Positions 41,438-49,742 of a stretch of DNA of 64,000 nucleotides are shown in pieces. The translations under genes were made by a program, and so were the position numbers. The stretch covers positions 62,001 through 126,000 of the forward strand of contig NZ_JAERMK010000009.1 in assembly GCF_016918015.1 (NCBI RefSeq). Reading direction: 5' to 3'. This stretch comes from Glycomyces sp. YM15 (lineage in GTDB: Bacteria; Actinomycetota; Actinomycetes; Mycobacteriales; Micromonosporaceae). The notes under the pieces are model-generated. The model made no database searches. It was not told the origin of the DNA and was given only the letters and a program-made list of their open reading frames with translations. Position 1 is the first letter of the stretch. Each line of letters opens with the position of its first letter.

Positions 41438-42718
41438 CTAACGTTGCGGTGACACCTCGTCGGGCAGAGTCGGATCGAACCGACCGGAGCCGTCAGGGCT
41501 GTCGGCCGGCTCGAAGGGGTGCATCTCCTGCGTGTAGACGCCACTGTCGGATTCAACCGTCTCCTTCGGACGCCCGAGGCGATCGAGCGCGAAGGACACG
41601 AAGAGAGCCACCAGCAGGATGCCGACATCGATCAGCGGCGCGAAGTCGTCCTGCCAGGAAGCATCCCCGGCCGCGATCATCGCGTGATTCCACAGCACCA
41701 TCCCGGCCCACACGGCGAGCACCGCGAGCACCGTGCCGAGCACGCCACCGCGGCGGCCCCACAGGCTCGTTCCGCCCAGCAGCGTCGCGGCGAACGCGAG
41801 GAGCTGCAGATCGACAGAGGCCGAGCCGATACCGTACGGGCCGAAGCCGAGCGAGGTCGGCTCCGTGCTCGGCGTGAGCGAATACGCGAACATCAGGAAG
41901 CCCGCACCCGCGGCGAGCAGCATCGACAGGACCGTGCCGCCCAAGAGCAGGAACACGGCTCCCGCGCTTCGCTCGCCGCCATCGGACATCTGCTTCACTC
42001 CGCTGAAGCCGTCGCGCACACCGGGAGCGAGGCCGATCAGCCCGCCCACGACCGCGAAGACGACCGCCCCGGCGAACACGTACAGCCCGTTCGGCGGGTC
42101 CCACAGCGCGACCGAGTCGATCCCGCGCGACGCCGCGAGACGCTCGACGGCCTGCGCCGACGCGAAGAAAGCGGCCGCCAGCGCGAGGCCCGCGAACCAC
42201 GGCGGCACCCGGAAGGCCGCCACGAGCAGCACGAACACGAGCGCGGCCACGACGGCTGCCCCCGCGACGAACCCGGCGTAGACCCATAGGTTCGCGTCCA
42301 CCGGCCGGGCGATCCAGCCCACGGTGATCGCGATCGCCGGGACCGCCAGGTTCACCGCACCGAGGCGCAGCGACAAGCCGATCGCCAAGGTCGCCAATAG
42401 GACCGGCGCCAGATACAGGGCGTGCCGTTCGAGCGCGTCCACCAGGGACCCGAACTCGTCGCCGAACAGATCGGCTTCGCGGCGGTAGACCAGGAACAGC
42501 GCGTTCAACGTCAGCAGCAGGAGGATTCCCTCCCAGATGAACTGGAAGGCGAGCCGGTCGCGCGGCACCGTCGGCTCGGTGTGCTCGACGGCCGCGGGCC
42601 CTTGGCCCGCGAACGGATCGATCGGGCCGCCGCCGGTGACGGGCGGCGGGGGCGTGAACTCGAGCTGGCGGGTCTCGTCGAGGGCGGGTTCGTCTCGGTC
42701 AGGGGGTATGTAGGTCAT
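41438..42718 (-). CDS. RbsC-like ABC permease homologue without partners (copy 2)
   Basis: 426 residues. A polar N-terminus of 58 residues precedes about nine membrane helices. LSLRLGAVNLAVPAIA and the later LLGGTSLWGRRGGVLGTVLA are the two signature loops of the BPD_transp_2 (ribose/branched-chain) permease family. The usual EAA-contact and coupling regions are poorly kept, and no ATPase or binding protein is encoded nearby, so transport by a classical ABC mechanism is uncertain. It is paralogous to the next gene upstream, 23 nt away, with which it forms an operon. The C-terminus is an acidic polar tail. Confidence 0.78.
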   Translation of the reverse strand: MTYIPPDRDEPALDETRQLEFTPPPPVTGGGPIDPFAGQGPAAVEHTEPTVPRDRLAFQFIWEGILLLLTLNALFLVYRREADLFGDEFGSLVDALERHALYLAPVLLATLAIGLSLRLGAVNLAVPAIAITVGWIARPVDANLWVYAGFVAGAAVVAALVFVLLVAAFRVPPWFAGLALAAAFFASAQAVERLAASRGIDSVALWDPPNGLYVFAGAVVFAVVGGLIGLAPGVRDGFSGVKQMSDGGERSAGAVFLLLGGTVLSMLLAAGAGFLMFAYSLTPSTEPTSLGFGPYGIGSASVDLQLLAFAATLLGGTSLWGRRGGVLGTVLAVLAVWAGMVLWNHAMIAAGDASWQDDFAPLIDVGILLVALFVSFALDRLGRPKETVESDSGVYTQEMHPFEPADSPDGSGRFDPTLPDEVSPQR

Positions 42719-42741
42719 GCGTCCGTCCTTTATGGGGGGTG

Positions 42742-44037
42742 TCAGCGGCCGGGGCGCGGCGAACCGTAGCCGTCGCGGGGAGCATCGCGCAGATCGTCGA
42801 AGACGCCCGACGCACCGAACGGATCAGCCGTCGCGCTCTGCTTCGGGATGCCGCCGGTGGTGCGGATACCGCCCGTGCTCGACCACGGGTCGCCACCCGC
42901 CCCGAGACCCGCGAAGTCCTCGTCGTACTCCTCGAAGGAGTCCGTGCGGTCGCGATCGGCCGGCGGCGGATCGTCCTCACGGAGGTCCTCGATCGAACCG
43001 GCACGGCGCGTGGAAGCCGCCTCCGTCTCGTCAGCGGTGTTCATGACCTCGACCAGACGCGTGACCAGGAACCCGGCCACAATGGCGCCCAACGCGATCC
43101 AGCTCGGATCGAAGGTCCAGCCACGGCCCTCCGCCAGCCACATCAGGCCCAGCACCAGCGCCGACGCGAACACCGTCCCGCACACGCCGCCGCGGCGGCC
43201 CATGAGGCTCGTCCCGCCCAGCAGTGCCGCACCGAGCGCGACCACCGTGAGCAGGATCGGATCCGGAAGCGCGGCCGCGCCGCCCTCGGGAACCGCGGTC
43301 CACGCCGCGACCACACCGGCCGCACCGGCGAGCGTCGACGACAGCAGCACACCGAAGAAGACGAGCCCGCCCCTGCCGTGCCGCTCGCCCACCGGAGTCT
43401 CCCGGATCGGCGCGAGCCGCCCGCGAACCGCGCCGAACCCACCGACCAGGCCCAGGAACAGCGACACACCGGCGGCCGCACCGAGCGCCGCGAGCACACC
43501 GGTGCCCGGCAGCTCGGCGAGCATGAACGCCGAAGGGTCACCGGTGTGCCCGGCCCACAGGCCGATCGCACCGCCGACCGCGCCGCTCGCGGCCCAACCG
43601 GGCACCCGCAGCCAGGCCGTCAACGTCGCCAGCACGATACCGATGAACGCGGCCACACCGAGCCCCACGCCCAGCGCCATGGCCGAGCCGGAACCGGAGG
43701 CGTCCACGAACATCCACGCGGCGATCAAGGCGATCGGACCCACCGCCAGGTTGACGGCACCCACACGCAGGGACACGGCCATCGCACTGGCCAGCAGGAT
43801 CACCGGAGCGAGCGCCGCGAACAGACCCGTCCACGAGCCTTCGGCGAAAGGCCCGCCACCGGACTGGGTGAGGGCGAACAGGACACCGCCCGCGAGGAGC
43901 AGGAGACCGATCTCCCAGACCACATGGACGGCCATGCGGTCGGACGGGGACTCGTCGTCGCCCGACGGCGCCGACTTCCCTCCGTCAGGTTTGATGAGCG
44001 TCGTCGAATCGTCTCGACTTGGGGAGTCAAACTTCAT
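42742..44037 (-). CDS. RbsC-like ABC permease homologue without partners (copy 1)
   Basis: 431 residues from ATG 44037, which has AGAGGTG at a normal distance. A GTG at 44046 overlaps that site and is less likely. About nine membrane helices, with VSLRVGAVNLAVGPIAL and LLGGTSLMGRRGGVCGTVFA at the same places as in the downstream copy, so the two are duplicates that have diverged. The last 110 residues are a charged, disordered tail. The pair could make a heterodimeric channel, but neither an ATPase nor a substrate-binding protein is encoded within this window beside it. The next gene upstream is DUF3180 (66-nt gap). Confidence 0.78.
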   Translation of the reverse strand: MKFDSPSRDDSTTLIKPDGGKSAPSGDDESPSDRMAVHVVWEIGLLLLAGGVLFALTQSGGGPFAEGSWTGLFAALAPVILLASAMAVSLRVGAVNLAVGPIALIAAWMFVDASGSGSAMALGVGLGVAAFIGIVLATLTAWLRVPGWAASGAVGGAIGLWAGHTGDPSAFMLAELPGTGVLAALGAAAGVSLFLGLVGGFGAVRGRLAPIRETPVGERHGRGGLVFFGVLLSSTLAGAAGVVAAWTAVPEGGAAALPDPILLTVVALGAALLGGTSLMGRRGGVCGTVFASALVLGLMWLAEGRGWTFDPSWIALGAIVAGFLVTRLVEVMNTADETEAASTRRAGSIEDLREDDPPPADRDRTDSFEEYDEDFAGLGAGGDPWSSTGGIRTTGGIPKQSATADPFGASGVFDDLRDAPRDGYGSPRPGR

Positions 44038-44102
44038 GGGGCGCACCTCTAAACGCGCGAAATATTGGGGATATGGGGGATGGGTTCAGCGATCGGGGTC
44101 GG

Positions 44103-44675
44103 TCAGGGACGGGTCGGCTCGTCGGCGTCCCGCTCGCGCTGCTCATCGTCCTGCGGGGGGATGCGGCAGGAGTGCTCGAGCCAGAGCGCGGCAGCCGTGA
44201 GCGCGGCGCACGCGATCGTGCCGAGGACCGCGTGGGGCAGGTCATCGGCGGCGGCGGTCAGACGCCCGGACTGCACCGCGAGCCACACGGTGAAACCCAG
44301 GTAGGCGCCGAAGAAAGCGGCACCGGCGATTGCGGCGGCCTTGGCCAGCACCGCGAACCGGGCGATCTGGAGCGCGTGCTCCGGACCCTCCAGCCCGCCG
44401 GACACGCGAGACGGCACGCCGCCCGCGCTCGCACCCTGCGTCCGACTACGGCTGGGGCGCAGGGTCTTGCGAGTGGTCCAAGCCATCCACGCCAGCAGCA
44501 CCGCCAACGCGAGCAGGACTGCGGCGTTGTACCAGGAGAGTTCGGGGGCGTGCTGGTAATACCGGGCGACGAGCAGCAGTGTCAGCGCGGCTCCGACCAG
44601 TCCGACCACCGCGAGGGTGGACGGGGAGGTCGGTTTCAGGCTCGGTCGGGGACCGTGTTCGTCGTCACTTCTCAT
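44103..44675 (-). CDS. DUF3180 membrane protein
   Basis: 190 residues from ATG 44675, which overlaps the folK stop as ATGA and has AGGTG upstream. Four membrane helices: two before a basic loop (RKTLRPSRSRTQG), two after (AKAAAIAGAAFFGAYLGFTV, then AVLGTIACAALTAAALWLEH). DUF3180 genes directly following folK are a conserved actinobacterial arrangement. Function unknown. Confidence 0.88.
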   Translation of the reverse strand: MRSDDEHGPRPSLKPTSPSTLAVVGLVGAALTLLLVARYYQHAPELSWYNAAVLLALAVLLAWMAWTTRKTLRPSRSRTQGASAGGVPSRVSGGLEGPEHALQIARFAVLAKAAAIAGAAFFGAYLGFTVWLAVQSGRLTAAADDLPHAVLGTIACAALTAAALWLEHSCRIPPQDDEQRERDADEPTRP

Positions 44676-45193
44676 ACTGCACCTGACCATATCGGGTGGA
44701 GCCTGCGGAGTGCACGCGCATCCGCCGCCACGGACTCGTCGCGTAGCAGCTCCCTCACCCGACCGCGACCCGGCACCTCCGCGTCGCGGTCGATCGCGAA
44801 CCACGGGACCAGCACGAACGCCCGCACATGCGCGAGCGGATGCGGCAACATCAGATGCGGTTCCGCAGAGAGCACCGGCGTCCCGTCGTCTTCTGTCACC
44901 GCGATCAGATCGACATCGAGGGTCCGCGGACCGTACGGCCGCTCAGGGTCGCGGACACGACCCGCTTCGGTCTCGAGACGCTGGCCGAGGGCCAGCCAGT
45001 CCTCCGCGGAGCGATTCGGGTCGGAGGCGATGACCGCGATGTTGTAGAAGGTCGGCTGCTCGTCGTCGCCGCCCCACGGCAGGGTCTCGTAGACCTCCGA
45101 GACCGCTTCGGGGTTCACGGCGGCGATGGCGGCGGTGAGCACGGCTTCGCGATCGCCGAGGTTGGAGCCCATGCTGAAGACGACGCGGGTCAT
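44672..45193 (-). CDS. folK: 6-hydroxymethyl-7,8-dihydropterin pyrophosphokinase
   Basis: 173 residues from ATG 45193, overlapping the folB stop as ATGA. The start MTRVVFSMGSNLGDREAVL is the HPPK N-terminus. The catalytic Mg-binding pattern YGPRTLDVDLIAV and the preceding QPTFYNIAV are complete, as is LPHPLAHVRAFVLVP. It transfers pyrophosphate from ATP to hydroxymethyl-dihydropterin in folate synthesis. Confidence 0.95.
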   Translation of the reverse strand: MTRVVFSMGSNLGDREAVLTAAIAAVNPEAVSEVYETLPWGGDDEQPTFYNIAVIASDPNRSAEDWLALGQRLETEAGRVRDPERPYGPRTLDVDLIAVTEDDGTPVLSAEPHLMLPHPLAHVRAFVLVPWFAIDRDAEVPGRGRVRELLRDESVAADARALRRLHPIWSGAV

Positions 45194-45555
45194 CGCTCTG
45201 GCCTTTCGATGGTGACGGATACGTCGGTGAAATGCTGCGCGATGGGCGCCTGGGGCTTGTGGACGGTGACGACCGCCGATTCGACCCGGTCCAGGGCCAG
45301 GCACGCATCGGCGAGGCGCCCGGCCAGGGTCTCGATGAGATTGACGGGTTCACCGGCGACGATGTCGGCCAGCGTGTCGGCGAGCGCGCCGTAGTCGACG
45401 GTGTGCTTGAGATCGTCGCTGGCGGCCGCTTCAATGGTCGAGGTGCGCAGGGAGACGTCGATGATGAAGTCCTGCCCGGCCTCCCGCTCATGGTCGAACA
45501 CGCCGTGGCGACCGTGCACCCGCAGGCCGGTCAAGGTGATCAGGTCGGTATCCAC
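45190..45555 (-). CDS. folB: Dihydroneopterin aldolase
   Basis: 121 residues from GTG 45555. The upstream sequence is GC-rich with only a weak ribosome site. The conserved Tyr/Lys/Glu chemistry is seen in LRVHGRHGVFDHEREAGQDF, TVDYGALAD, LIETLAGRLAD and TVHKPQAPI (catalytic Lys). It forms a homo-octameric enzyme making 6-hydroxymethyl-dihydropterin. First gene of the folB-folK-DUF3180 operon. The folE, folP and ftsH genes commonly found nearby are not in this window. Confidence 0.94.
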   Translation of the reverse strand: MDTDLITLTGLRVHGRHGVFDHEREAGQDFIIDVSLRTSTIEAAASDDLKHTVDYGALADTLADIVAGEPVNLIETLAGRLADACLALDRVESAVVTVHKPQAPIAQHFTDVSVTIERPER

Positions 45556-45608
45556 CCGCCCGAGCCTACTCGAACGGGCGGCCGCCGAGAGGAAGGACGA
45601 TGCGCAGG

Positions 45609-46265
45609 CTATTCGGCCTCGCCCTCCGTCGCCTCGGCCTCACCGCCCACCTCCCTGGCGCGCACCACCAACCAGGTCGCGACAGCAAGGATGACACCCG
45701 CGACGAGGATCGGCACCAGGCGGAGGTTCCCTTCGATCCAGGAGAGCAGCGCGAGGTACTGCGAGGTGGGATCGACGAGCACAAGGGCGGTGAAAAGGGC
45801 GGCGATCCCTCCGACCGCCATGACCGCCCACGACCGCCAGCCCCCGACGATCCCGAAACGCCGCCCGAGCACCTGAGCGGCGTTGAAGATCCGTTTCGCG
45901 CGCAGCACCCGAATCGACCCGACCAGGGTCACCAGACGCAGCACCTGCGCGCCTCCGGCCGCCACCACCAGGCTCACGAGCGTCAGCAGGCAGACCACGA
46001 GCATCCACTTGTGCCGCCACAGCCAATCCCGCTTGTGCTCGGCCGCCAGCAGCAGAATGATCGACTCGACCCAGAGCACGATCCCGGCGGCCCACCCGAT
46101 CACCTTGCCCGCCATGGCCATCTCGCCATCGGACCAGAGCGTGAGGAAGACGGCGGGCACCGACGCGCACACGGCGACGATGACGGGCAGCCGCAACTTG
46201 AACTGGAGAAAACGGGCGAACACGGTGAGCTTGTCGGGACGCCCAGGGGGCAAAGGGGTCACCAC
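45609..46265 (-). CDS. Voltage-sensor-like four-helix membrane protein
   Basis: 218 residues from GTG 46265. A second GTG one codon later is possible. Five or six membrane helices are visible. The fourth contains RLVTLVGSIRVLRAKRIF, with Arg/Lys at about every third position, as in the S4 segment of voltage-gated ion channels, followed by an amphipathic linker and a further pair of helices. No K+ selectivity filter is visible, so it may be a voltage-sensing proton channel/sensor or a degenerate channel rather than a K+ channel. It lies between folB (- strand, 53-nt gap) and a tRNA gene. Confidence 0.6.
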   Translation of the reverse strand: MVTPLPPGRPDKLTVFARFLQFKLRLPVIVAVCASVPAVFLTLWSDGEMAMAGKVIGWAAGIVLWVESIILLLAAEHKRDWLWRHKWMLVVCLLTLVSLVVAAGGAQVLRLVTLVGSIRVLRAKRIFNAAQVLGRRFGIVGGWRSWAVMAVGGIAALFTALVLVDPTSQYLALLSWIEGNLRLVPILVAGVILAVATWLVVRAREVGGEAEATEGEAE

Positions 46266-46357
46266 TCCAATCTACGGAAACACTGCACGTGACGAGGTAC
46301 TGGCCCGGCCCGTCGAACATCGCAGAACACCCGCCAGATCGGGGCCATGCGATGCGT

Positions 46358-46363
46358 TAAACT
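46358..46363 (+). promoter_or_regulatory. -10 element of the tRNA-Arg gene
   Basis: TAAACT ends 11 nt before the mature tRNA 5' end, so transcription would begin near 46370. No good -35 is seen. Confidence 0.5.
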
Positions 46364-46374
46364 CGTGCACTGCC

Positions 46375-46447
46375 GCCCCCGTAGCTCAGGGGATAGAGCG
46401 TCGGTTTCCTAAACCGTGCGTCGCAGGTTCGAATCCTGCCGGGGGCA
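46375..46447 (+). tRNA. tRNA-Arg (anticodon CCT)
   Basis: 73 nt cloverleaf. Acceptor GCCCCCG pairs with CGGGGGC (46440-46446) with discriminator A at 46447. The D-arm is GCTC-AGGGGATA-GAGC, the anticodon loop TTCCTAA gives CCT, reading AGG codons, and the T-arm is GCAGG-TTCGAAT-CCTGC. CCA is not encoded, as is frequent in Actinobacteria. Confidence 0.97.
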
Positions 46448-46451
46448 CAGC

Positions 46452-46471
46452 ATATTCATGATCTTGAATAT
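46452..46471 (+). terminator. AT-rich hairpin after the tRNA
   Basis: ATATTCA / TGAATAT, 7-bp stem with a 6-nt loop, beginning 5 nt after the tRNA and followed by ATTTCATTC. Confidence 0.5.
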
Positions 46472-46630
46472 ATTTCATTCACCGCGCGGGCCGACGACCA
46501 GTAGGATCCAGGCCCGTCGATCCTGGAGCTGCGCCTCAGGGACAGGGGTGGTGAAAGGACTGATTGCTGCAGCTCCCGCTGGCGGGCATGGTCCGCGGGT
46601 GCCTGGGCACGATCGATATCGGTGCGTGGG

Positions 46631-48280
46631 TCATCCGGCGACTTTCGGAGTGCGCTGGGCAACCGTGGCGGCACCGAGACTGCCGAGCACGGCGACGCTC
46701 AAGAGGACGACCGTTCCTGCGACCGGCGGCAGCTCGAGATAGGGATTGCCGAAGGCACCGAAGAGGGAGATCCGGTTGACCCAGTCGGGCCAGGCGAACA
46801 GCGGGACCAGGTACACCACCAGATAGGACAGGCCGACGAAGACTGCGAGGGCGCCGACTGCGGCAGTGCTGCGCAGCCAGGCCACCGCGAGCGCGGCGAC
46901 TGCGGCGAGCGCGGCGGCCAGCAAGAGCGTATCGGCAGCCAGGCGCGCCAGCCCGGCGCCGTCGAGGCCGGTGCCGTTGGCGGCGGCCACCACAGCGAGT
47001 CCGCCGATGCCGGCGCCGGCGACGAGCGCAGCGCCGATCAGGGCGGCCAGGAGGCGCTGCGCGACGAGTCGGGGCCAGGACAGCGGTGACGAAAGCAGCA
47101 GCTCGACGTGCCCCTGCCGCAGCTCGCCGACCCAACCCGCGGCCTGGGTGATGATGTAGGCGGTGACGATCGGCATGATGAGCTGGCCGGCGAAGGCCAG
47201 GTACCGGTCGGTGAGACTGTGACCGGAGTCGGGGCCGAGAAGGCCCTGGGTGTAGGAGAACTCGTCGAACATGTCTGCGAAGGCGGGCTCCAGCCGACTG
47301 AGCAGCGCCAGGTATGCCGCGGCGGCCAGCATCCAGGAGAGCAGCCCGGTGCGGTGGCGCAATAGCGTGGCCGACCAGACGGCTCGCAGCGCCGGCCGCT
47401 GCACGTTCCGGACCGGGCGGTGCGGGCGGGCGCGGTGCGCGAACAGGCCCGATGCGTAGTCGCGACGCCGGTAGACCAGGGCTGCGGCCGCCAACAGCGC
47501 CAGGCTCACGGCGAACAGGATCAGGCTCGGAGCGAGGTCGAGGCCTCGGCCCGGGACGAGCGCACGGGAGTAGTTCGCGTAGTGGAACGGCGACAGGAAC
47601 CGCACGGCTCCTGCCGGACCGATTTCCGACCAGATGTTGGTCAACAGGTAAAGGGTGGTCAGCAACAGGACCGCGAGTCCCGTTCCCGTCCGCAGCCCGG
47701 GCGTCAGTTGCCCTAGCAGCATGCCCAATCCGTAACCCGCGTACGCGCACAGGCCCATCACGAGCGCAGTGGTGAACGACCCGCTGGTGTCCGGTTCCCC
47801 GCCGAGCGCCATGGCCGCGGCGATCCCCGCGCCGAGCCCCAGGCAGATCACCGAGAGGACGGCGGCGAAGCCGATCGCCCGATCGACCAGGGCCGCCGTG
47901 CGGGGCCGACCGGCGGCCAGGATCTCCGCCTGTACGCCGCGGGTCTCCGCCGTACGGATCGCGTGAGCGCCCTGCACCGCGCCGTACGCCGCCAATCCGA
48001 GGCTGAACAGGGTGACATTGTGGTAGGCCAGGTAGCCGCCCAGGGTGTCGATGCGCTCCGCGGGCCAGCGCAGCAGGCGCATCGCCTCGACGCCGGGTCG
48101 CATGCCGGCGGCCATCTCCACTGCGCCGCCGGGGAACCGCTCGACCTCCTCGATGAAGCCGAGCCCGATGGTGAGCATGGCGACCGCGCCGCCGACGATC
48201 CAGGCGAGCGCGCCCCAGCGGTGTGCGCGGAGCGTGTCAGTGATCAGCGGTCGGGCCGGTCGGAGCGGCGAACTCGCCAA
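46631..48280 (-). CDS. ABC-2 exporter permease, polyketide-antibiotic-transporter type
   Basis: 549 residues. Twelve membrane helices in two related halves of six (FHYANYSRALVPG between them), which is the layout of the tetronasin/polyketide exporter permeases found in antibiotic producers and relatives. The start appears to be TTG at 48280 with GAGGTG at a proper distance, inside the end of the ATPase gene (44-nt overlap). No ATG or GTG fits better. It would form the pore for the ATPase encoded upstream. The substrate could be a drug, lipid or secondary metabolite. Confidence 0.85.
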   Translation of the reverse strand: MASSPLRPARPLITDTLRAHRWGALAWIVGGAVAMLTIGLGFIEEVERFPGGAVEMAAGMRPGVEAMRLLRWPAERIDTLGGYLAYHNVTLFSLGLAAYGAVQGAHAIRTAETRGVQAEILAAGRPRTAALVDRAIGFAAVLSVICLGLGAGIAAAMALGGEPDTSGSFTTALVMGLCAYAGYGLGMLLGQLTPGLRTGTGLAVLLLTTLYLLTNIWSEIGPAGAVRFLSPFHYANYSRALVPGRGLDLAPSLILFAVSLALLAAAALVYRRRDYASGLFAHRARPHRPVRNVQRPALRAVWSATLLRHRTGLLSWMLAAAAYLALLSRLEPAFADMFDEFSYTQGLLGPDSGHSLTDRYLAFAGQLIMPIVTAYIITQAAGWVGELRQGHVELLLSSPLSWPRLVAQRLLAALIGAALVAGAGIGGLAVVAAANGTGLDGAGLARLAADTLLLAAALAAVAALAVAWLRSTAAVGALAVFVGLSYLVVYLVPLFAWPDWVNRISLFGAFGNPYLELPPVAGTVVLLSVAVLGSLGAATVAQRTPKVAG

Positions 48281-49184
48281 GGAACACCTCTTCCAGAGAA
48301 AGCTCGTGACTGTCCAGCTCGACTACGTCGGCGTCCTGGAGGAGGCGCAGCAACGGGGCGACCGTGCCGCTCACGGAGCAGGTCAGGCGGTGGTCGTCGA
48401 TAGTCGGGCCGGTGACGCCGGGAACGTTTGCGAGGTCGCTTTCGGACAGGCGTCCGGCGAACACCGCCTCGATCCGGTGGGTGCGCAGCGGCCGCAGCTC
48501 GTTGAGCGAGCCGACACGTTCCAGCCGGCCCGCTCGGATCAGTCCGATCCGGTCGCAGACCAGCTCCACCTCGGACAGCACGTGCGAAGAGAGGAACACC
48601 GTGGCGCCGTCGGCGACCGACTCGGCGATGAGCTGGCGGAACTCGCGTTGGATCAGTGGGTCCAGTCCGAGCGTCGGCTCGTCCAGGATGATCAGCTCGG
48701 GGCGGTGCATGAACGCCTGGATCAGTCCGACTTTCTGTTTGTTCCCGTGCGAGAGGCCTTCGTACCGGCGGCCGAGATCCACGTCGAGCTGTTCGGCGAG
48801 GGAGGTGATGCGGGCCGGGTCGACACCGCCTCGGATACCGGCGAGCAGACCGATCAGGTAGCCGGCGGACACCCCCGGGAACTGCACCAGTTCGCCTGGC
48901 AGGTAGCCGACCCGGCGTTTGACGGCGAGGCTGTCGCGGCGGGAATCCAGGCCGAGCAGCGTCGCCGTTCCGCTGCTCGGGCGGATCAAGTCCATCAGGA
49001 GCCGGATGGCGGTGGTCTTGCCGGCGCCGTTGGGGCCAATGAATCCGAACACCTCGCCTTGCGCGATGGTCAAGTCGAGGTCGAACACGCCATGGCCATT
49101 GCCGTAGTCCTTGGTGAGGCCGGTGCAGGTGATCGCGGCCGTGGCAGTCGGTCCTGAGCGTTCCATTGCGTTGCGCGACACCAT
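48237..49184 (-). CDS. ABC exporter ATPase, drug-resistance type (DrrA/TnrB2-like)
   Basis: 315 residues. Walker A IGPNGAGKTTAIRLL (about 50-64), Q-loop YLPGELVQFPG, signature LSHGNKQKVGLIQAF, Walker B ELIILDEPTLGLDPL and switch VFLSSHVLSEVE are complete. The C-terminal domain (about 230-315) is typical of exporter ATPases. ATG at 49184 has no ribosome site. A possible -10 (TACGTT, minus strand) ends seven nt before it, so the mRNA may be leaderless. It partners the permease encoded downstream. Confidence 0.9.
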   Translation of the reverse strand: MVSRNAMERSGPTATAAITCTGLTKDYGNGHGVFDLDLTIAQGEVFGFIGPNGAGKTTAIRLLMDLIRPSSGTATLLGLDSRRDSLAVKRRVGYLPGELVQFPGVSAGYLIGLLAGIRGGVDPARITSLAEQLDVDLGRRYEGLSHGNKQKVGLIQAFMHRPELIILDEPTLGLDPLIQREFRQLIAESVADGATVFLSSHVLSEVELVCDRIGLIRAGRLERVGSLNELRPLRTHRIEAVFAGRLSESDLANVPGVTGPTIDDHRLTCSVSGTVAPLLRLLQDADVVELDSHELSLEEVFLGEFAAPTGPTADH

Positions 49185-49188
49185 TCGT

Positions 49189-49569
49189 TCAACGTAGTGC
49201 CCGGTGTGGCAGTGGATACTCGTTTTGGCGTGGACATTCTGCGAGCGGTGCCGAAGCAGGGGCGATCGGAAGCCGCGGCGGCCCGGCTTGGACGATCAGC
49301 GCGAGCCGATCCACGGTGACCCGCCGGCCGACCCGTGCGGGGCGGCCCGAGCCGCCGGTACGCGTTCCACAGTCGCCACGGGGCACTCGCGCTCGACCTT
49401 CCCATTTCCCGTCCGCGCTGCGCGAAAGCAGCCACCGAGTCTCGCGAATCAGCTTCTTGACGCTGGTCGATCCGATGCCGTATTGCTCGGCCAGCGCCGG
49501 CTGGCGCACTCCGGCCCGGTAGGCCGCGACCAGCGCCTCGATTTGAGTTGGGGTCAAGCGCTGGTGCAT
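49189..49569 (-). pseudogene. Remnant with recombinase-type HTH
   Basis: The first 46 codons (RLTPTQIEALVAAYRAGVRQ, then LAEQYGIGSTSVKKLIRE) form a helix-turn-helix like the C-terminal DNA-binding part of serine recombinases and small transposase-type HTH proteins. After that the frame turns into Arg/Gly/Pro-rich low-information sequence. It stops 4 nt before the ABC ATPase start. No catalytic recombinase domain is nearby. I read it as a decayed mobile-element fragment. A small bona fide regulator cannot be ruled out. Confidence 0.5.
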
Positions 49570-49689
49570 CGAACGCGGCCGGTGTGACTCCTCAGCGGGG
49601 GCGGAGCTGGACGCAACTTGGCCGAATCGGCACGCTCAATCGGCGTTCCAACGCCTCATGCAGGGCTACGACCTGCGCCAATGTGTTCG

Positions 49690-49726
49690 ACGGCCCCTGA
49701 CCAGGGATTTCCCGGTCAAGGGCCGT
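49690..49726 (-). terminator. Terminator of the LppU-like gene
   Basis: 13-bp arms ACGGCCCCTGACC / GGTCAAGGGCCGT with a single mismatch and an 11-nt loop that can itself pair (GGG/CCC), 16 nt past the stop. Confidence 0.7.
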
Positions 49727-49742
49727 TCTGCTACCCGTCGTC

